Origin: Nematopogon swammerdamellus
Lineage: Eukaryota; Arthropoda; Insecta; Lepidoptera; Adelidae
Direction: 5' to 3'
DNA length: 64,000 bases
Assembly: GCA_946902875.1 (NCBI GenBank)
Contig: OX336343.1
Coordinates: 11,033,361-11,097,360, forward strand
The notes beneath the pieces are model-generated. The model made no database searches. It saw nothing but the letters and a program-made list of their open reading frames with translations, and was not told the DNA's origin. The position numbers were made by a program, and so were the translations under genes. How positions within the stretch are numbered: the first letter of the stretch is position 1; every line of letters starts with the position of its first letter. Of the stretch, positions 54,540-64,000 are shown piece by piece.

Positions 54540-55150
54540 ACAGAACCTTCCTGCAGGCATTAAATGATATTATGTCAATGTTTGCAAGTAGGTTCGATGT
54601 TCTTGGTAGGCAGGCGCCTGCGAAGAGTAATTTAAGAGCGTTATCATTATCAGTGTTCTCTTGTATTGATTGGGAGACATGGAGAACATGTCTAGGCCGT
54701 GCTTTTTACACAGCTCATTGTGTTCTCGTGAAATGCGGGCTATAGGATTGAAGTGACCAAGTGATGTCTTATACCTACGTACGTAAAAAGGGTTGAAGTT
54801 ACATAAGCGCACTGATGACCGCGGAATCTGGAAGGTGATAAGCTGCAATATATCCGTAGAATCTACTTGAGAGTTCACAGTTTTATATAGTAGCATTTGG
54901 CCTGCTAGTTTGCGTCTAGTAATTATAGAAGAAAATTTATATTTTTTTAACCTGTCTTCATAAGTCTTTAGTGATGAATGACCGTAGGTTGGCTTTCCAC
55001 GTTAGGTGATGAAGGAAGCGTTTTTGTACATTGTTGTAATTTGCTACAGTTTGACAAAGATGAGTGTAAAATGAAACATTTAACCCCCTCAAAAAACAGG
55101 CTATTACTGATAGTATAGTCTGACCATCGATAGCAGCCAACATTTTTAAG
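54540..55150 (-). pseudogene. Non-LTR reverse transcriptase C-terminal relic
   Basis: The minus strand reads YTHLCQTVANYNNVQKRFLH and HLTWKA (from 55077), then in another frame SVRLCNFNPFYVRRYKTSLG, HFNPIARISREHNELCKKHG and LDMFSMSPNQYKRTL. This matches the terminal region of CR1/jockey-like RTs (P....VQ..FLR.L ... R.T..G..NP..RM......L...D.F). It is frameshifted and lacks the palm. Confidence 0.65.
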
Positions 55151-55387
55151 GCAGCTTAATTTTCCTGCCAGTAATTTTCTGTCAAGTAATACTAATTAAC
55201 TAAGGGCCGATACTGTCAACGCAGACTTAACAATGAAGTCCACTTAATGCTCATTTTAAAAATACGATAAAAGTAATTTGCGCTAACCGTGAAATGCTCT
55301 TATTACAATTCCAACAGGCACTGAAGAAAATTCAAATTAACATCTGCCGTATAAAGAGAAGAATAAAGTCAGCTGTCTGTCAAACAG

Positions 55388-55620
55388 ACAGACATGCATT
55401 TGTTACGGAACCCTACATTCATTTTGCAGAACTTAGTAGAATGGACAGACATAAACGTGTTACGGAACCCTACTTTTATTATAAAATAACCGTCGGAGGA
55501 CCTTGGTTGAAAATTGTAAAATTTAGTAGAACGGACAGACATGCATTTGTTACGGAACCCTACAATTCATTTTGCAGAACTTAGTAGAATGGACAGACAT
55601 AAACGTGTTACGAAACGAAA
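55388..55620. repeat. Direct repeats within the GACAGACA / TACGGAACC element
   Basis: ACAGACATGCATTTGTTACG + GAACCCTAC and GAATGGACAGACATAAACGT each occur twice, about 155 bp apart, giving an internal tandem duplication. The words match the termini of the 3690-type dispersed element. Confidence 0.6.
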
Positions 55621-55663
55621 CCTTACAACCGAAACCGGGAGTGCCGGCAGATCCCGTGCCAAT

Positions 55664-55796
55664 CGTAACTTAACCCTTATTGCAATGACTTAAGGTTACA
55701 TTTTAAATAATAATGTCGCTGTCGCGGTGTTACGAACAGAATTGATCCGTGCCACTGTAACTTAACCCTTAATGCAATGACTTAAGGTTACATTTC
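55664..55796. repeat. Direct repeat of a small inverted repeat
   Basis: GTAACTTAACCCTTA-TGCAATGA-CTTAAGGTTACATTT occurs at 55664 and about 55757. Each unit has GTAACTTAA ... TTAAGGTTAC as an internal inverted repeat. Confidence 0.65.
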
Positions 55797-55889
55797 CCTT
55801 TTCGAGACTGACGAGGACGCGATGACGCGAGTTTAAATTTTTTTACCCAAGCGCCGCTAAAGAAGTTTTCACTTCAAAAAACAAAAACA

Positions 55890-55962
55890 ATTTTGAGGGA
55901 TTCGAACCCATGGTCAAAAAATACAAATCCTACACTCTTACCACTGACCCACGAAATGACAT
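55890..55962 (-). other. tRNA-like pol III unit, fourth type
   Basis: On the minus strand TGGGTCAGTGGTAAGAG is a good A box and GGGTTCGAATCCCTC a perfect B box/T-arm, spaced as in a tRNA. The acceptor ends do not pair well, so it is more likely a SINE head or tRNA pseudogene than a working tRNA. Confidence 0.45.
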
Positions 55963-56010
55963 AAACGACTAAACGAATATCGGATTCCCTTGGTTCGCTT
56001 TCGGCTTGGG

Positions 56011-56251
56011 CCGATTGTGCCTCTCTATCGCTTGTTACGCGCTCTCGCTTGCACACACAGGCTCAGATGGAACGTGACATTTTTTCGTGCGTGCAGCCGG
56101 TGTTCATCAATTTATAAGACGTGACGTTATTACGTCAAAAAGTGTTACGTTCCGGTGTCACGTTCCATCTGAGCCGTTCCAGTGTCACGTTCCATCTGAG
56201 CCTGTGTGTGCAAGCGAGAGCGCGTAACAAGCGATAGAGAGGCGCAATCGG
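56011..56251. repeat. Inverted repeat, about 69-bp arms
   Basis: Left arm 56011-56079 (CCGATTGTGCCTCTCTATCG ... GCTCAGATGGAACGTGAC) pairs with 56184-56251. An extra partial copy of the inner arm (GTGTCACGTTCCATCTGAGC) precedes the right arm at 56155, giving a duplicated inner stem. Confidence 0.75.
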
Positions 56252-56490
56252 TATAGTCAAAGTTACCATGGAAACGTCTTAAGAAGTAAAACTGTCAAGA
56301 TCAGACAACAGAAGTTTATTGATGGCCAGTCACAAGATGATTAATCTTTCTACTGGAAATAGAATTACTGATCTTTGCTCTATGTACTACGATTATTCCA
56401 CGTCATCACGTAAAACTATCGTCCGTAAACCGACTTTACAGACAACCAATTTTTTATGAAAATATAAGAACTCACTTTCAGATAATATCT
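56252..56490. other. No gene recognised
   Basis: No coding or repeat match. Confidence 0.3.
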
Positions 56491-56735
56491 TTTTTTTTAT
56501 GGAAATTGGCACGGTTGGCTACATCACCTACAACATCCGTGATGCAGCCGATAACACCTTGGTGAACCAGGTGTCATGTCAGTGCTTCCCTGCGGTCGTA
56601 TCGGCTACACTGAACTGGACGAAAAACACGAACTACTTACAGAGCCGTTCGACCGACTTTTCATTCAGAGCGGTGGTATCAACCCGGGCGGTTTAAACCC
56701 TACCACCTAAAGTAAGAAATGAAGGGACCTACAGT
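56491..56735 (-). repeat. SINE-1, head truncated
   Basis: Tail (TTTTTTTATGGAAATTGGCA) through body to GAAGGGACCTACAG. Confidence 0.75.
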
Positions 56736-57219
56736 TAAATAATTGAAAAATAATTGAAAGAAAATTTTACACACAGTAGATACACCTGCAATGTAAGTAT
56801 TAAAGAACTGTAGGTACAGTCAGAAAGTAAATAATAACTAACAACTATTTTGTTCTGGCACTAAGACCAATTTTCCCTGTTAACGCGACGACAGATTAAT
56901 GCTATCATAAAAATACTACGCTCAGGGTCTCAGTGTTAAAGAATCTGGGTTGTTCTCATTCATGAGATTACACCTCTGTAACAAACTTCCGCGCGTTGGA
57001 TAGTTTAATTTAGTTCTTATGTGTATAGATATAAGAGCCACAAAATATGATTTCAGTAGCCATGTAGTTGTGGCGGATTTTCAGCTTATTCTCGAGTCAG
57101 GCAGGAACGTTACAGAATACTGCGTTTGGACGGATTTTAGATTTCTTATGCCAGTTGACATGGTTCCAGTAATATTCCAGCGCTAGACTAGTCCTAGTCC
57201 ACACAAGCTATAAAATATA
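56736..57219. other. No gene recognised
   Basis: No coding or repeat match. Confidence 0.3.
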
Positions 57220-57600
57220 AACTAAAAAAAAGCGGTCAAGTGCGAGACGAACTCGCGTGGAATCGAATGCTCGATTTCGTATATTTGCTTTAATATCTAT
57301 CTATTTAAGGCATTTTAAAAAAATTATAAAAAAACATATTTGTATTTTTATAACTAGCCCATTCCATTGATATGTCACATTATCCCTCGAAAACAATTAT
57401 TTTTTTTTTTATTTGTCCCCCAAAATAGAAATTCGTTCATTCACGCTACATTGGTACATTAAACTCAATAGTATATGTACCAACAACTCTTTTCGTCCAG
57501 TAGATTCAGAGAAAATCAGCTGTGACAGACAGACAGACAGACTTTAGACTGATCCTATAAGGGTTCCGTTTTTTCCTCTTTTGGGGTTCTCGCATGGTAG
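57220..57600 (+). repeat. 'tgcgagtcggactcgc' element copy
   Basis: AAGCGGTCAAGTGCGAGACG start, the 'ttcgtccagtagattcagag' block, GACAGACAGACAGACT, and TATAAGGGTTCCGTTTTTTC at the end. Confidence 0.6.
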
Positions 57601-57655
57601 GTACTTCGCATAGCGTTGCTTTTTGAGGTGAGGAGGGCGTGGCTGAATCGACTTT

Positions 57656-58112
57656 TCTAAGGAAATTGACACGGTTGGCTACCTACTTATATTTCACTAT
57701 ATTGATCGACTCCATCTATCCAAAGGTTGATTGGAAGAAAGTCCGCCTTTTCACCTCATGTAACAGAGACACACAGCACAGAGCTGGCTACATCACCTAC
57801 AATATCCTTGACAACCCATAACACCATGGTAAACTAGGTTTCATGTCAGTGCTTCCCTTTGATCGTGCCGGCTACACTGAACTGGGCAGAAAACACGAAC
57901 TATTTAAAGAGCCGCTTCCACCGACCTTTCATTCAGTGCGATGGTAACAACCACCTAGTAAGTTAAGACGATCTAAAATTTTACGTGAAATCCGGACCAC
58001 GCTCAGCCTTCGACTGTCGAACGGTCACTCTTCCAAGTTCTGACCGCGCCCAGGTGTGCTTAAGATCACGAACGGCAGTCGACCGATCGCACCACTGAGC
58101 TTGCGAGGCTGA
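57656..58112 (-). repeat. SINE-1 (variant core) with nested insertion
   Basis: A complete minus-oriented SINE-1 apart from the insert at 57683-57784. The head carries the variant core (CTTAAGCACACCTGGGCGCG, GTCAGAACTTGGAAGAGTGA on the minus strand), as in the 27407-27810 copy. Confidence 0.8.
57683..57784. repeat. 102-bp insertion in SINE-1 with 7-bp target duplication
   Basis: The SINE word TGGCTAC occurs on both sides (57676-57682 and 57784-57790), as expected of a target-site duplication. The insert contains TATCCAAAGGTTGATTGGAA, matching the dispersed 3' end at 14025 and 36735. Confidence 0.65.
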
Positions 58113-59133
58113 CAACTGGGCGCCATGTCAGTGCTTCCCTTTAGCCGTGGTCGGCCAAAGGAAACTACAGCCTGCACAGTATTGGGCACTCATGTTGGCT
58201 TTCAGGAAAGTCACTGGAACATTCACTTATGAATGAAGTACTTATGCGAGTTGTAAATATTTACATCGATGAACTCTTAGTGGGCACAGCACAGGCGAAG
58301 AGCCCGTCAAGTCTAAATGCCCACCAGTACGAGGTTTTATGAGAAATGGCGGCAGTGTTGCTAGTTTCAGTTTTTATTTACCCTAAAATACAGTTTCCTC
58401 AATGAAATACAATAGAAGAATTCAGACTAAGTAGGTACCTATAATTATCATATCTTGATTATTATTTCGTTGCTGTGTCTAAAACGGTTGTATTGTTCTA
58501 TAATTGAAATTTGTGTGTTCGATCTATTAAAATTTTTTTTTCTCTTTTCAGTTTTATATTGAAGTTGTAGTTGTTGTTTTATTTTGATTTAAGTATCTGT
58601 TTCTGTACTCACTTTTATGTATTTGTTTATATCCGTATTATGCTTGCTGTGCTCAACAGTCGCTATGTAAGTAATATTTGTATCATGAATCTTTCATGTT
58701 TTAATGCCGTGTGTACTCTGTTGGTGTTTGATAAAAATAAATAAATAAATAAAAATAAGATTTATGATGAACAAGCGCTTATATGATGTTCCAAAGCATA
58801 AAATATTGTTTACCAACCATAACACCATGATACGTCTACCGCTGCTGGCGGCGCAGTCAAGTCAAAATGGCTTCCAGAACGCTAAATGGCGTCGCTTTAT
58901 GGCAGCTGTATTGGACGTGAATTGCGCTGAAATCGGGGAGGTTTATTTTATTTTTATTATACCACTTTTGCCCTGAGTCCCGCTGGTATTATTGTCGGTA
59001 CAAACAACATTACTGACAAAATATTGTAACGCGTAAGTATGGTCCGCTGTTTTGGGACAAAAATGTGGGGGTAACTAAAGTGTCATATAAAGAAATTGTG
59101 AAACACCAAAACTATAGCAATAATACAAAATAG
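58113..59133. other. No gene recognised
   Basis: A short SINE-1 scrap is at 58120-58155. The ORF at 58764-58976 has no motif. Otherwise AT-rich. Confidence 0.35.
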
Positions 59134-59190
59134 CACAGAGCAAGAAATCGCGGCCGGCTGGGGAAGGCGGCCGCCGATCGCTGCTCTGTG
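59134..59190. mobile_element. Short TIR element, CACAGAGCA family
   Basis: CACAGAGCAAGAAATCGCGG to GCCGCCGATCGCTGCTCTGT: about 57 bp, GC-rich core, terminal CACAGAGCA / TGCTCTGTG inverted repeats. Sister of 46349-46403. Flanking 8-mers do not match. Confidence 0.55.
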
Positions 59191-59650
59191 AGCAATACAT
59201 ACGTTATAATACCTACCAAGAGTGGTACAAAGACCTTTGCGGTGAAACTCCGTTGTCTTGTCTCTAACTTGTATAATACATCGCAACATGCATGTCTGCC
59301 TACAACGAATAAACTCTAAAACAGCTGAACCTATTTACACGCAATTTTCACTAATTTAATTTGGCATGGATATCGGAATGGTTGCTATAACATGACGTCA
59401 CTGTAAATTATTAAAGCATTTGTGTTCTGCCGAAGACCTTGTTGGTGACTGTGTATTTCGTTTTATTTAATGAAGTATGAAAGAGTGTACTATTATCTTC
59501 TGAAATAAAATAAAATACAACATAAAACGAAAATAATAGGATTAAGTAAGACCAACTGGTGCTGAGGCAGTAGGGTCAGGCGATCTGAGGGTCAGACAGA
59601 CAGACAAAAGTGATCGAAGTTGGAGAACATGTGAACGGAGGAGCCGCGGT
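59191..59650. other. No gene recognised
   Basis: No coding or repeat match. Confidence 0.3.
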
Positions 59651-59778
59651 TTCACCGGTTCCGAACGGAGAAGCAGGTGTAGGTATGCATGTAATTTTCA
59701 TTCGTCAAAAAAAACTCATTGGTACATGCCGACCGGAACCGAACCTTGGACCTCTCGCACAAGAAGCCACCCGCTGCC
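59651..59778 (-). repeat. SINE-2 head fragment
   Basis: Inverted head: CCGGTTCCGAACGGAGAAGC through the GCCGACCGGAACCGAACC box to GCCACCCGCTG. Its B box is mutated. Confidence 0.6.
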
Positions 59779-59950
59779 TACAAATGTATGATGTGATGAC
59801 TGATGACGGATGTCAAACAGATAAATTGACACGCGCCGCGCCGCGCTCCTCCCACCGTCTATCAATGTATAGCTACCGATCGGCTTGTAATGTGCCGACC
59901 TGCCGACCAGTTGTGCCAAGCATGGGAACATATTCGAATCTGAATAGTAC

Positions 59951-60068
59951 CAATCCAGGGAAGTCTCCGGTATGGCACCTACCTTCTCGGAGGTCATATT
60001 GGCTAGTCGAAGCATGCGCTTTGGCCCCTCCGACTCAGCCACCAATTCCGGATTACATAAAAAAAAAA
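59951..60068 (+). repeat. SINE-2 tail fragment
   Basis: CAATCCAGGGAAGTCTCCGG to CCGGATTACATAAAAAAAAA. Opposite orientation to the head fragment 170 bp away, so these are two insertions or a rearranged one. Confidence 0.75.
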
Positions 60069-60762
60069 CCCTACGCCTAAAAATGACAGAACAACAATTT
60101 TGAAACTGAATATCGCATACTGTAAATTATATTACGATAAATTTCCATTATTTTTATTTGGTAAAATAGGTAATTTGACACTAGTTTGAATGAATCATTT
60201 TATAAGCATTGTTTATTACCACTACTTTAGCGAGAAAATAATTAAGTTCGAATTACCATCGTGTGGGCATGTCCCTACGATAACAATATATAAGCCAATT
60301 TGCAATATTATAGCAATAGCAGTTTTACCCTCTTAATCGTTGGATTCTATGCTCCTTTAGTCGCCTCACACAATACAAGTGGCTCTTCGCGGAACTCTGA
60401 CATTTGCGACGCGCTTCATAATACTTTTTCCGGGAGGCTTTCATGGCACGATGAGCCGCATCCGGTGACAAACGAACTGCTTTCAGGATATAATGGCGGA
60501 AAATCACGCCCGCTGTCATGTTGCTGTTGTTGCGATGACAACGCCATCTGTGCGAAGCAATTATATTATTTTTGGCTTTGCTCTTCATCGAAGTTTTCCC
60601 CAAATGAGCTTCTTTAGGTTCCGAGGAGGTGAACTAATTTGCCATCTGGTGCCTATAGTGGAGAGGAGAGGGTGTGCCACGTTGTGGGTTTTAAACAACG
60701 GCTTACCAGAATATAGGCAGCCAACAGGTTAATCATAATGTTGCCTTTTCATTACATTTCCA
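60069..60762. other. No gene recognised
   Basis: Contains a 92-codon basic open frame on the minus strand (60603-60325) that I cannot place; see rejected items. Confidence 0.35.
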
Positions 60763-60974
60763 TTTACATAGCCGTTTCATTCAGTGCGGTTGTACCAACC
60801 CGGCGGGAATAAACCCTACCACCTAGTAAGGTAAGAAGGAACCTACAGTTTAACGTGGAATCCGAACCACGGTCAGCGTCCAACGGTCGAGCGGTCACCC
60901 ATCCAAGTACTGACCGCGCTCAGCGTTGCTTAACAACAGTCGACCGACCGCACCACTGAGGTACCGAGGCTGAT
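60763..60974 (-). repeat. SINE-1 head half
   Basis: From mid-body (TTTACATAGCCGTTTCATTC) to the head. The minus strand shows B box GGTTCGGATTCC, the 5S-like core GTTAAGCAACGCTGAGCGCG / GTCAGTACTTGGATGGGTGA, and CAGCCTCGGTACCTCAGTGG (A box with one change). The tail is missing. Confidence 0.85.
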
Positions 60975-60977
60975 AAA

Positions 60978-61024
60978 CATCTCAGGGTTTGAGATATATA
61001 CCATATATCTCAGACCCTGAGATG
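60978..61024. repeat. 47-bp hairpin
   Basis: CATCTCAGGGTTTGAGATAT and its complement around a 3-base loop, one mismatch. It directly abuts the SINE-1 head. Confidence 0.75.
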
Positions 61025-62130
61025 AAGAGTCTCCGAAAACTGTGTGTAAACTGTCTGTAGTTGCTGTACTGTTAGCATCTGTGCAAAAACTACATCCGTC
61101 GTTAATCTTGTTGATACACAGTATTTTTCTCATTCACTACCGCCATTGGGCTCCTAACTACGAAGTAACTCATTTTCATGACAATCGAATCATATCTAGC
61201 GCCTACATTATTCTTCACAAGTTCGTAAACAAGATAGAGAGTGCGCTTTGACCTAAATCTGCGCTTATTGCGACGAGAGATTGACGGATTGCACAATACA
61301 AGGTCCACTTAGAGTAAACCCCGGAATGTACATAGCCTACATGATTCATTTTTTTCAGTTTCGCTTAACCAATATAACATACAGCGCGACGGTCAGGAGC
61401 TAACTAGCACCTGGAGACAGATCGCCGAATAATTGTTTTTGTATAATTTTCGCGTCCTTATTCAATGCGAAGAAAAACTGGCAATCAAACTTCGTAAGTT
61501 ACAACGTTTTGTTAGTAGTTACTCACAAATAATAATTTTTTATATTGATAAAATCAAAGAGTTTGCATTACGTGCGACGTAATACAAACTCTTGCTAGAT
61601 TAGTTTTAAATGGTTTTACATAGAATAATTTGGATGTTTATGTTATTGTTAGTTTTATTATTTAAGTTATTTTATTTTAAAATATACTTAGTTCAAATAT
61701 CGTAAATAAATCTTAGATGGAGAATAAGTTTATTTCATACCTGGGTTGAACCAGGGTGCTCCTCCTACATCGAGACGGAGCGCATAAAGAGCAGGATAAT
61801 AATATAATGTATTGTGTTGTGCGACCTCGTTCTTTTGAGCAGCTCCGTTGAGAGCTGCGATCGCGTTGAGAGTCTCACAAACAACAAGTAGCAATACCTG
61901 GCTCCTGGTAGCTCTCAGGGTGACTGCTCGAGAACAGTTTCCTGCCTTTTGCACAACGATTTTACCAAAGTCTAATATACGGCACTTCGGAGCCACCACG
62001 CCAGCGACACGCCATACAAACGAACGTTACACCATTTTGCCCCTTGTCGAATTCAGTATGTCCGCTATTACATTTTAAATTTAATATAATGTCAATTCCG
62101 AAATATTTAGAGGTACCTACAAACTATTAT
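61025..62130. other. No gene recognised; one small hairpin
   Basis: 61555-61594 is an 18-bp stem (CAAAGAGTTTGCATTACGT and complement). Open frames near 61730-62078 on both strands lack motifs. Confidence 0.4.
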
Positions 62131-62194
62131 AAATACCTCTATTATTTTGTTTAGAAACATATATATGTTTCTAAACAAAATAATACAGGTATTT
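62131..62194. repeat. 64-bp palindrome
   Basis: AAATACCTCTATTATTTTGT, TTAGAAACATAT followed immediately by its reverse complement with one mismatch and no loop. CATA/TATG-rich palindromic DNA follows to 62250. Confidence 0.85.
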
Positions 62195-62454
62195 ATATGT
62201 ACATAACATACATACATATCATACATATGTATGTATGATATGTACATATAAGGTGAACGATAGTCCATGCCGATAAATTAGACAGCAACCCTTCTGTTCA
62301 CCTTACAGTTGAGCCTCGTTGAGCGTAGTTATTGGTTGAGTCTACAGAATAAGGAAGACAATCATATAAGAGCTGGCGGCGGGATGCCGACATTCCGACA
62401 TTATTCTTTCTATGGCTCTCTTTCCGACGAACTAAGGCACAGCCACTTTTAATT

Positions 62455-62530
62455 TATAAAAAGCGGCCAAGTGCGAGCGGATTCGCGCACCGAGGGTTCC
62501 GTACCACCACACAATATATTATTATTTGTT
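62455..62530 (+). repeat. 'tgcgagtcggactcgc' element terminus
   Basis: AAGCGGCCAAGTGCGAGCGG, ATTCGCGCACCGAGGGTTCC: the conserved element start only. Confidence 0.55.
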
Positions 62531-62711
62531 GTTTTACTTTAGGTACGCGTTGAAAGAGCGCCTTCCAACTCTGTGTCCCAGCGAAGGTGAAGCTTGCAGT
62601 TTCTTTCAGCGCCTGCCGAGTGGAGTGCGCTTATCTTGCTGAAAAAACTTGCGTTCGATTCATTGCTGTCGCCCGTTATTAGGCGCTTCGATAATAAACA
62701 TTACCTTTAAT

Positions 62712-62759
62712 CACAGAGCATGGAATACCGCGCGCCCCCCCGGTATTCCATGCTCTGTG
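62712..62759. mobile_element. 48-bp hAT-like miniature element with exact 8-bp TSD
   Basis: CACAGAGCATGGAATACCG, a GC spacer, then the exact reverse complement CGGTATTCCATGCTCTGTG. It is flanked by identical CCTTTAAT on both sides (62704-62711 and 62760-62767). The 8-bp duplication and CAGAG-type end fit hAT-superfamily insertion. It is unusually short and looks recent. Confidence 0.8.
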
Positions 62760-62884
62760 CCTTTAATCATATTGTAGTACAGTAGTAGTAGTATATGTTA
62801 GGTTTGCGTACCTACCAAAGCAGTTATAATTATGTACTAGCTTTTGCCCGCGGCTTCGCTCGCGTGAAATTCGTATTTCAAAGA

Positions 62885-63957
62885 AAGCAAGTAAGTAACT
62901 AAGACTGATCTGCGTTAAGTAAGGTAAACGATAAACCTTCTCAAATAAAGTAAGTAACTAACGGCGAGGCTTCAGGCTGAGCTGCATTCTGGAAGACAAT
63001 AAACCTTCTCGAAGAAAGTAAGTAACTAAGGGCGAGGCCGAAGGCCGAGCTGCGTTCAGGAAGACGATAAACCCACTCAAAGAAAGTAAACAATTGAGCG
63101 TACAGCAAGACTATAAACCTTCTTGAAGAAAGTAAGTCACTGAGGGCGAGGCCGAAGGCCGAGCTGCGTTCAGGAAGACGATAACCTTTTCGAAGAAGTA
63201 AGTAACAGAGGGCGAGGCCGAAGGCCGAGCTGCTTTCAGGAAGAACATAAACCTTCTCGAAGAAAGTAAGTAACTAAGGGCGCGGCCGAAGGCCGAGCTG
63301 TGTTCAGGAAGACTATAAACCATCTCGAGGAAATTAAGTAATTGATGGCGAGGCCGAAGGCCGAGCTGCGTTCAGGAAGACGATAAACCTACTCAAAGAA
63401 AGTAAGTAATTGAGGGCGAGGCCGAAGGCCGAGCTGCGTACAGCAAGACTATAAACCTTCTTGAACAAATAAGTCACTGAGGGCGAGGCCGAAGGCCGAG
63501 CTGCGTTCAGGAAGACGATAACTTTTTCGAAGAAGTAAGTAACTAAGGGCGAGGCCGAAGGCCGAGCTGCGTTCAGGAAGACTATAAACCTTCTCGAATA
63601 AATTAAGTAATCGTGGCCAAGACCGAAGGCCGAGCTGCGTTCAGGAAGACCATAAACCTTCTCGAAGAAAGTAAGTAACTAAGGGCGAGGCCGAAGGCCG
63701 AGCTGCGTTCAGGAAGACTATAAACTTTCTTGATGAAAGTAAGTACCTAACTGAGGGCGAGGCCGAAGGCCGAGCTGCGTTCAGGAAGACCATAAACCTT
63801 CTCGAAGAAAGTAAAAGGGTGAGGCCGAAGGCCGAGCTGCGTTCAGGAAGAGCATAAACCTTCTCGAAGAAATTAAGTAATTGAGGGCGAGGCCGAAGGC
63901 CGAGGTTTGTTCAGGAAGACTATAAACCGTCTTGAAGAAAGTAAGTAACTATCGCCC
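62885..63957 (+). repeat. 68-bp tandem satellite array
   Basis: About 15-16 units of GTAAGTAACTAAGGGCGAGG, CCGAAGGCCGAGCTGCGTTC, AGGAAGACTATAAACCTTCT, CGAAGAAA. The first two units are diverged (GAGGCTTCAGGCTGAGC); inner ones are homogeneous, and one near 63070-63110 lacks the GGCCGAAGGCC segment. The array starts just after GCCCGCGGCTTCGCTCGC (62833), a common lepidopteran repeat motif. Confidence 0.9.
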
Positions 63958-63970
63958 ATAGTTACTTACT
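63940..63970. repeat. Palindromic junction where the satellite inverts
   Basis: AGTAAGTAACTAT / ATAGTTACTTACT, perfect 13-bp arms with the 5-base loop CGCCC. Beyond it, 63971-64000 reads as the satellite in reverse orientation (GTCATCGAGAAGGTTTAGTT, TCTTCC). Confidence 0.85.
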
Positions 63971-64000
63971 GTCATCGAGAAGGTTTAGTTTCTTCCAGAA

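Noticed and set aside
60325..60603. 92-codon basic ORF on the minus strand with codon-like texture
   Set aside because: Rich in R/K/H with a stretch YYEARRKC, but no domain is recognised and no clear splice sites in matching frame were found. Kept out of the gene list; a protein search would decide.
63111..63323. 70-codon minus-strand ORF with repeated ARPSASPSVTYF
   Set aside because: The repetition comes from the 68-bp satellite, whose period is not a multiple of three; it has no gene features.
62885..63957. CRISPR-like regularly spaced repeats
   Set aside because: Units are contiguous 68-bp tandem repeats with no unique spacers, in a eukaryotic genome context.

Overview
This is a gene-poor, AT-rich, repeat-dense eukaryotic chromosome segment, almost certainly from a moth or butterfly. 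The grounds are spliced genes with GT-AG introns, TTAGG-type pentamers, many small retroposons, and several dispersed repeat types that I know as characteristic of lepidopteran genomes (the 'tgcgagtcggactcgc' element with GTCT/GTCC runs, and the GGCCGAAGGCC-containing repeats). The species cannot be named from the sequence alone.

One complete protein-coding gene can be read on the minus strand. Six coding exons run from 19042 down to 10517; every junction is GT-AG and frame-consistent, giving 398 residues with a PDZ domain split over exons 1 and 2 and a long acidic C-terminal tail. A candidate upstream mini-exon lies at 21103-21118. Its introns are full of mobile elements. Intron 5 holds an uninterrupted 393-codon ORF that is the C-terminal end of a restriction-like-endonuclease (RLE) non-LTR retrotransposon. 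Intron 4 holds a frameshifted relic of a different RLE element. Exon 2 is squeezed between a LINE end 15 nt away and a SINE end 20 nt away. A second gene is represented by one exon: 35710-35631 (minus) looks like the first coding exon of a THAP zinc-finger protein, preceded by a GC-rich block that may be its promoter. No other exons of it were recognised.

The rest is mostly repeats. SINE-1 (over a dozen copies) has a tRNA-like head with an A box and a B box, and a 5S-rRNA-like core lying between the two boxes. SINE-2 has a tRNA-Ser/Leu-like head, and its 3' tail matches the 3' tail of LINE relics in the same window, suggesting a SINE-LINE partnership. Also present are four copies of a LINE 3' end ending in AATAAA, other reverse-transcriptase C-terminal relics, a mariner relic, a 539-bp terminal-inverted-repeat element nested in a SINE, a 48-bp hAT-like miniature element with an exact 8-bp target duplication, and several long hairpins.

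Layout: 0-10 kb repeats; 10.4-19.1 kb PDZ gene (possibly to 21.1 kb); 21-35 kb repeats with a mariner relic and foldback elements; 35.6-36.2 kb THAP exon and GC-rich block; 36-62.5 kb SINEs, LINE ends, hairpins and a GC-rich island at 53.6-54.0 kb; 62.9-64 kb a 68-bp tandem array that inverts at a perfect palindrome at the right edge.
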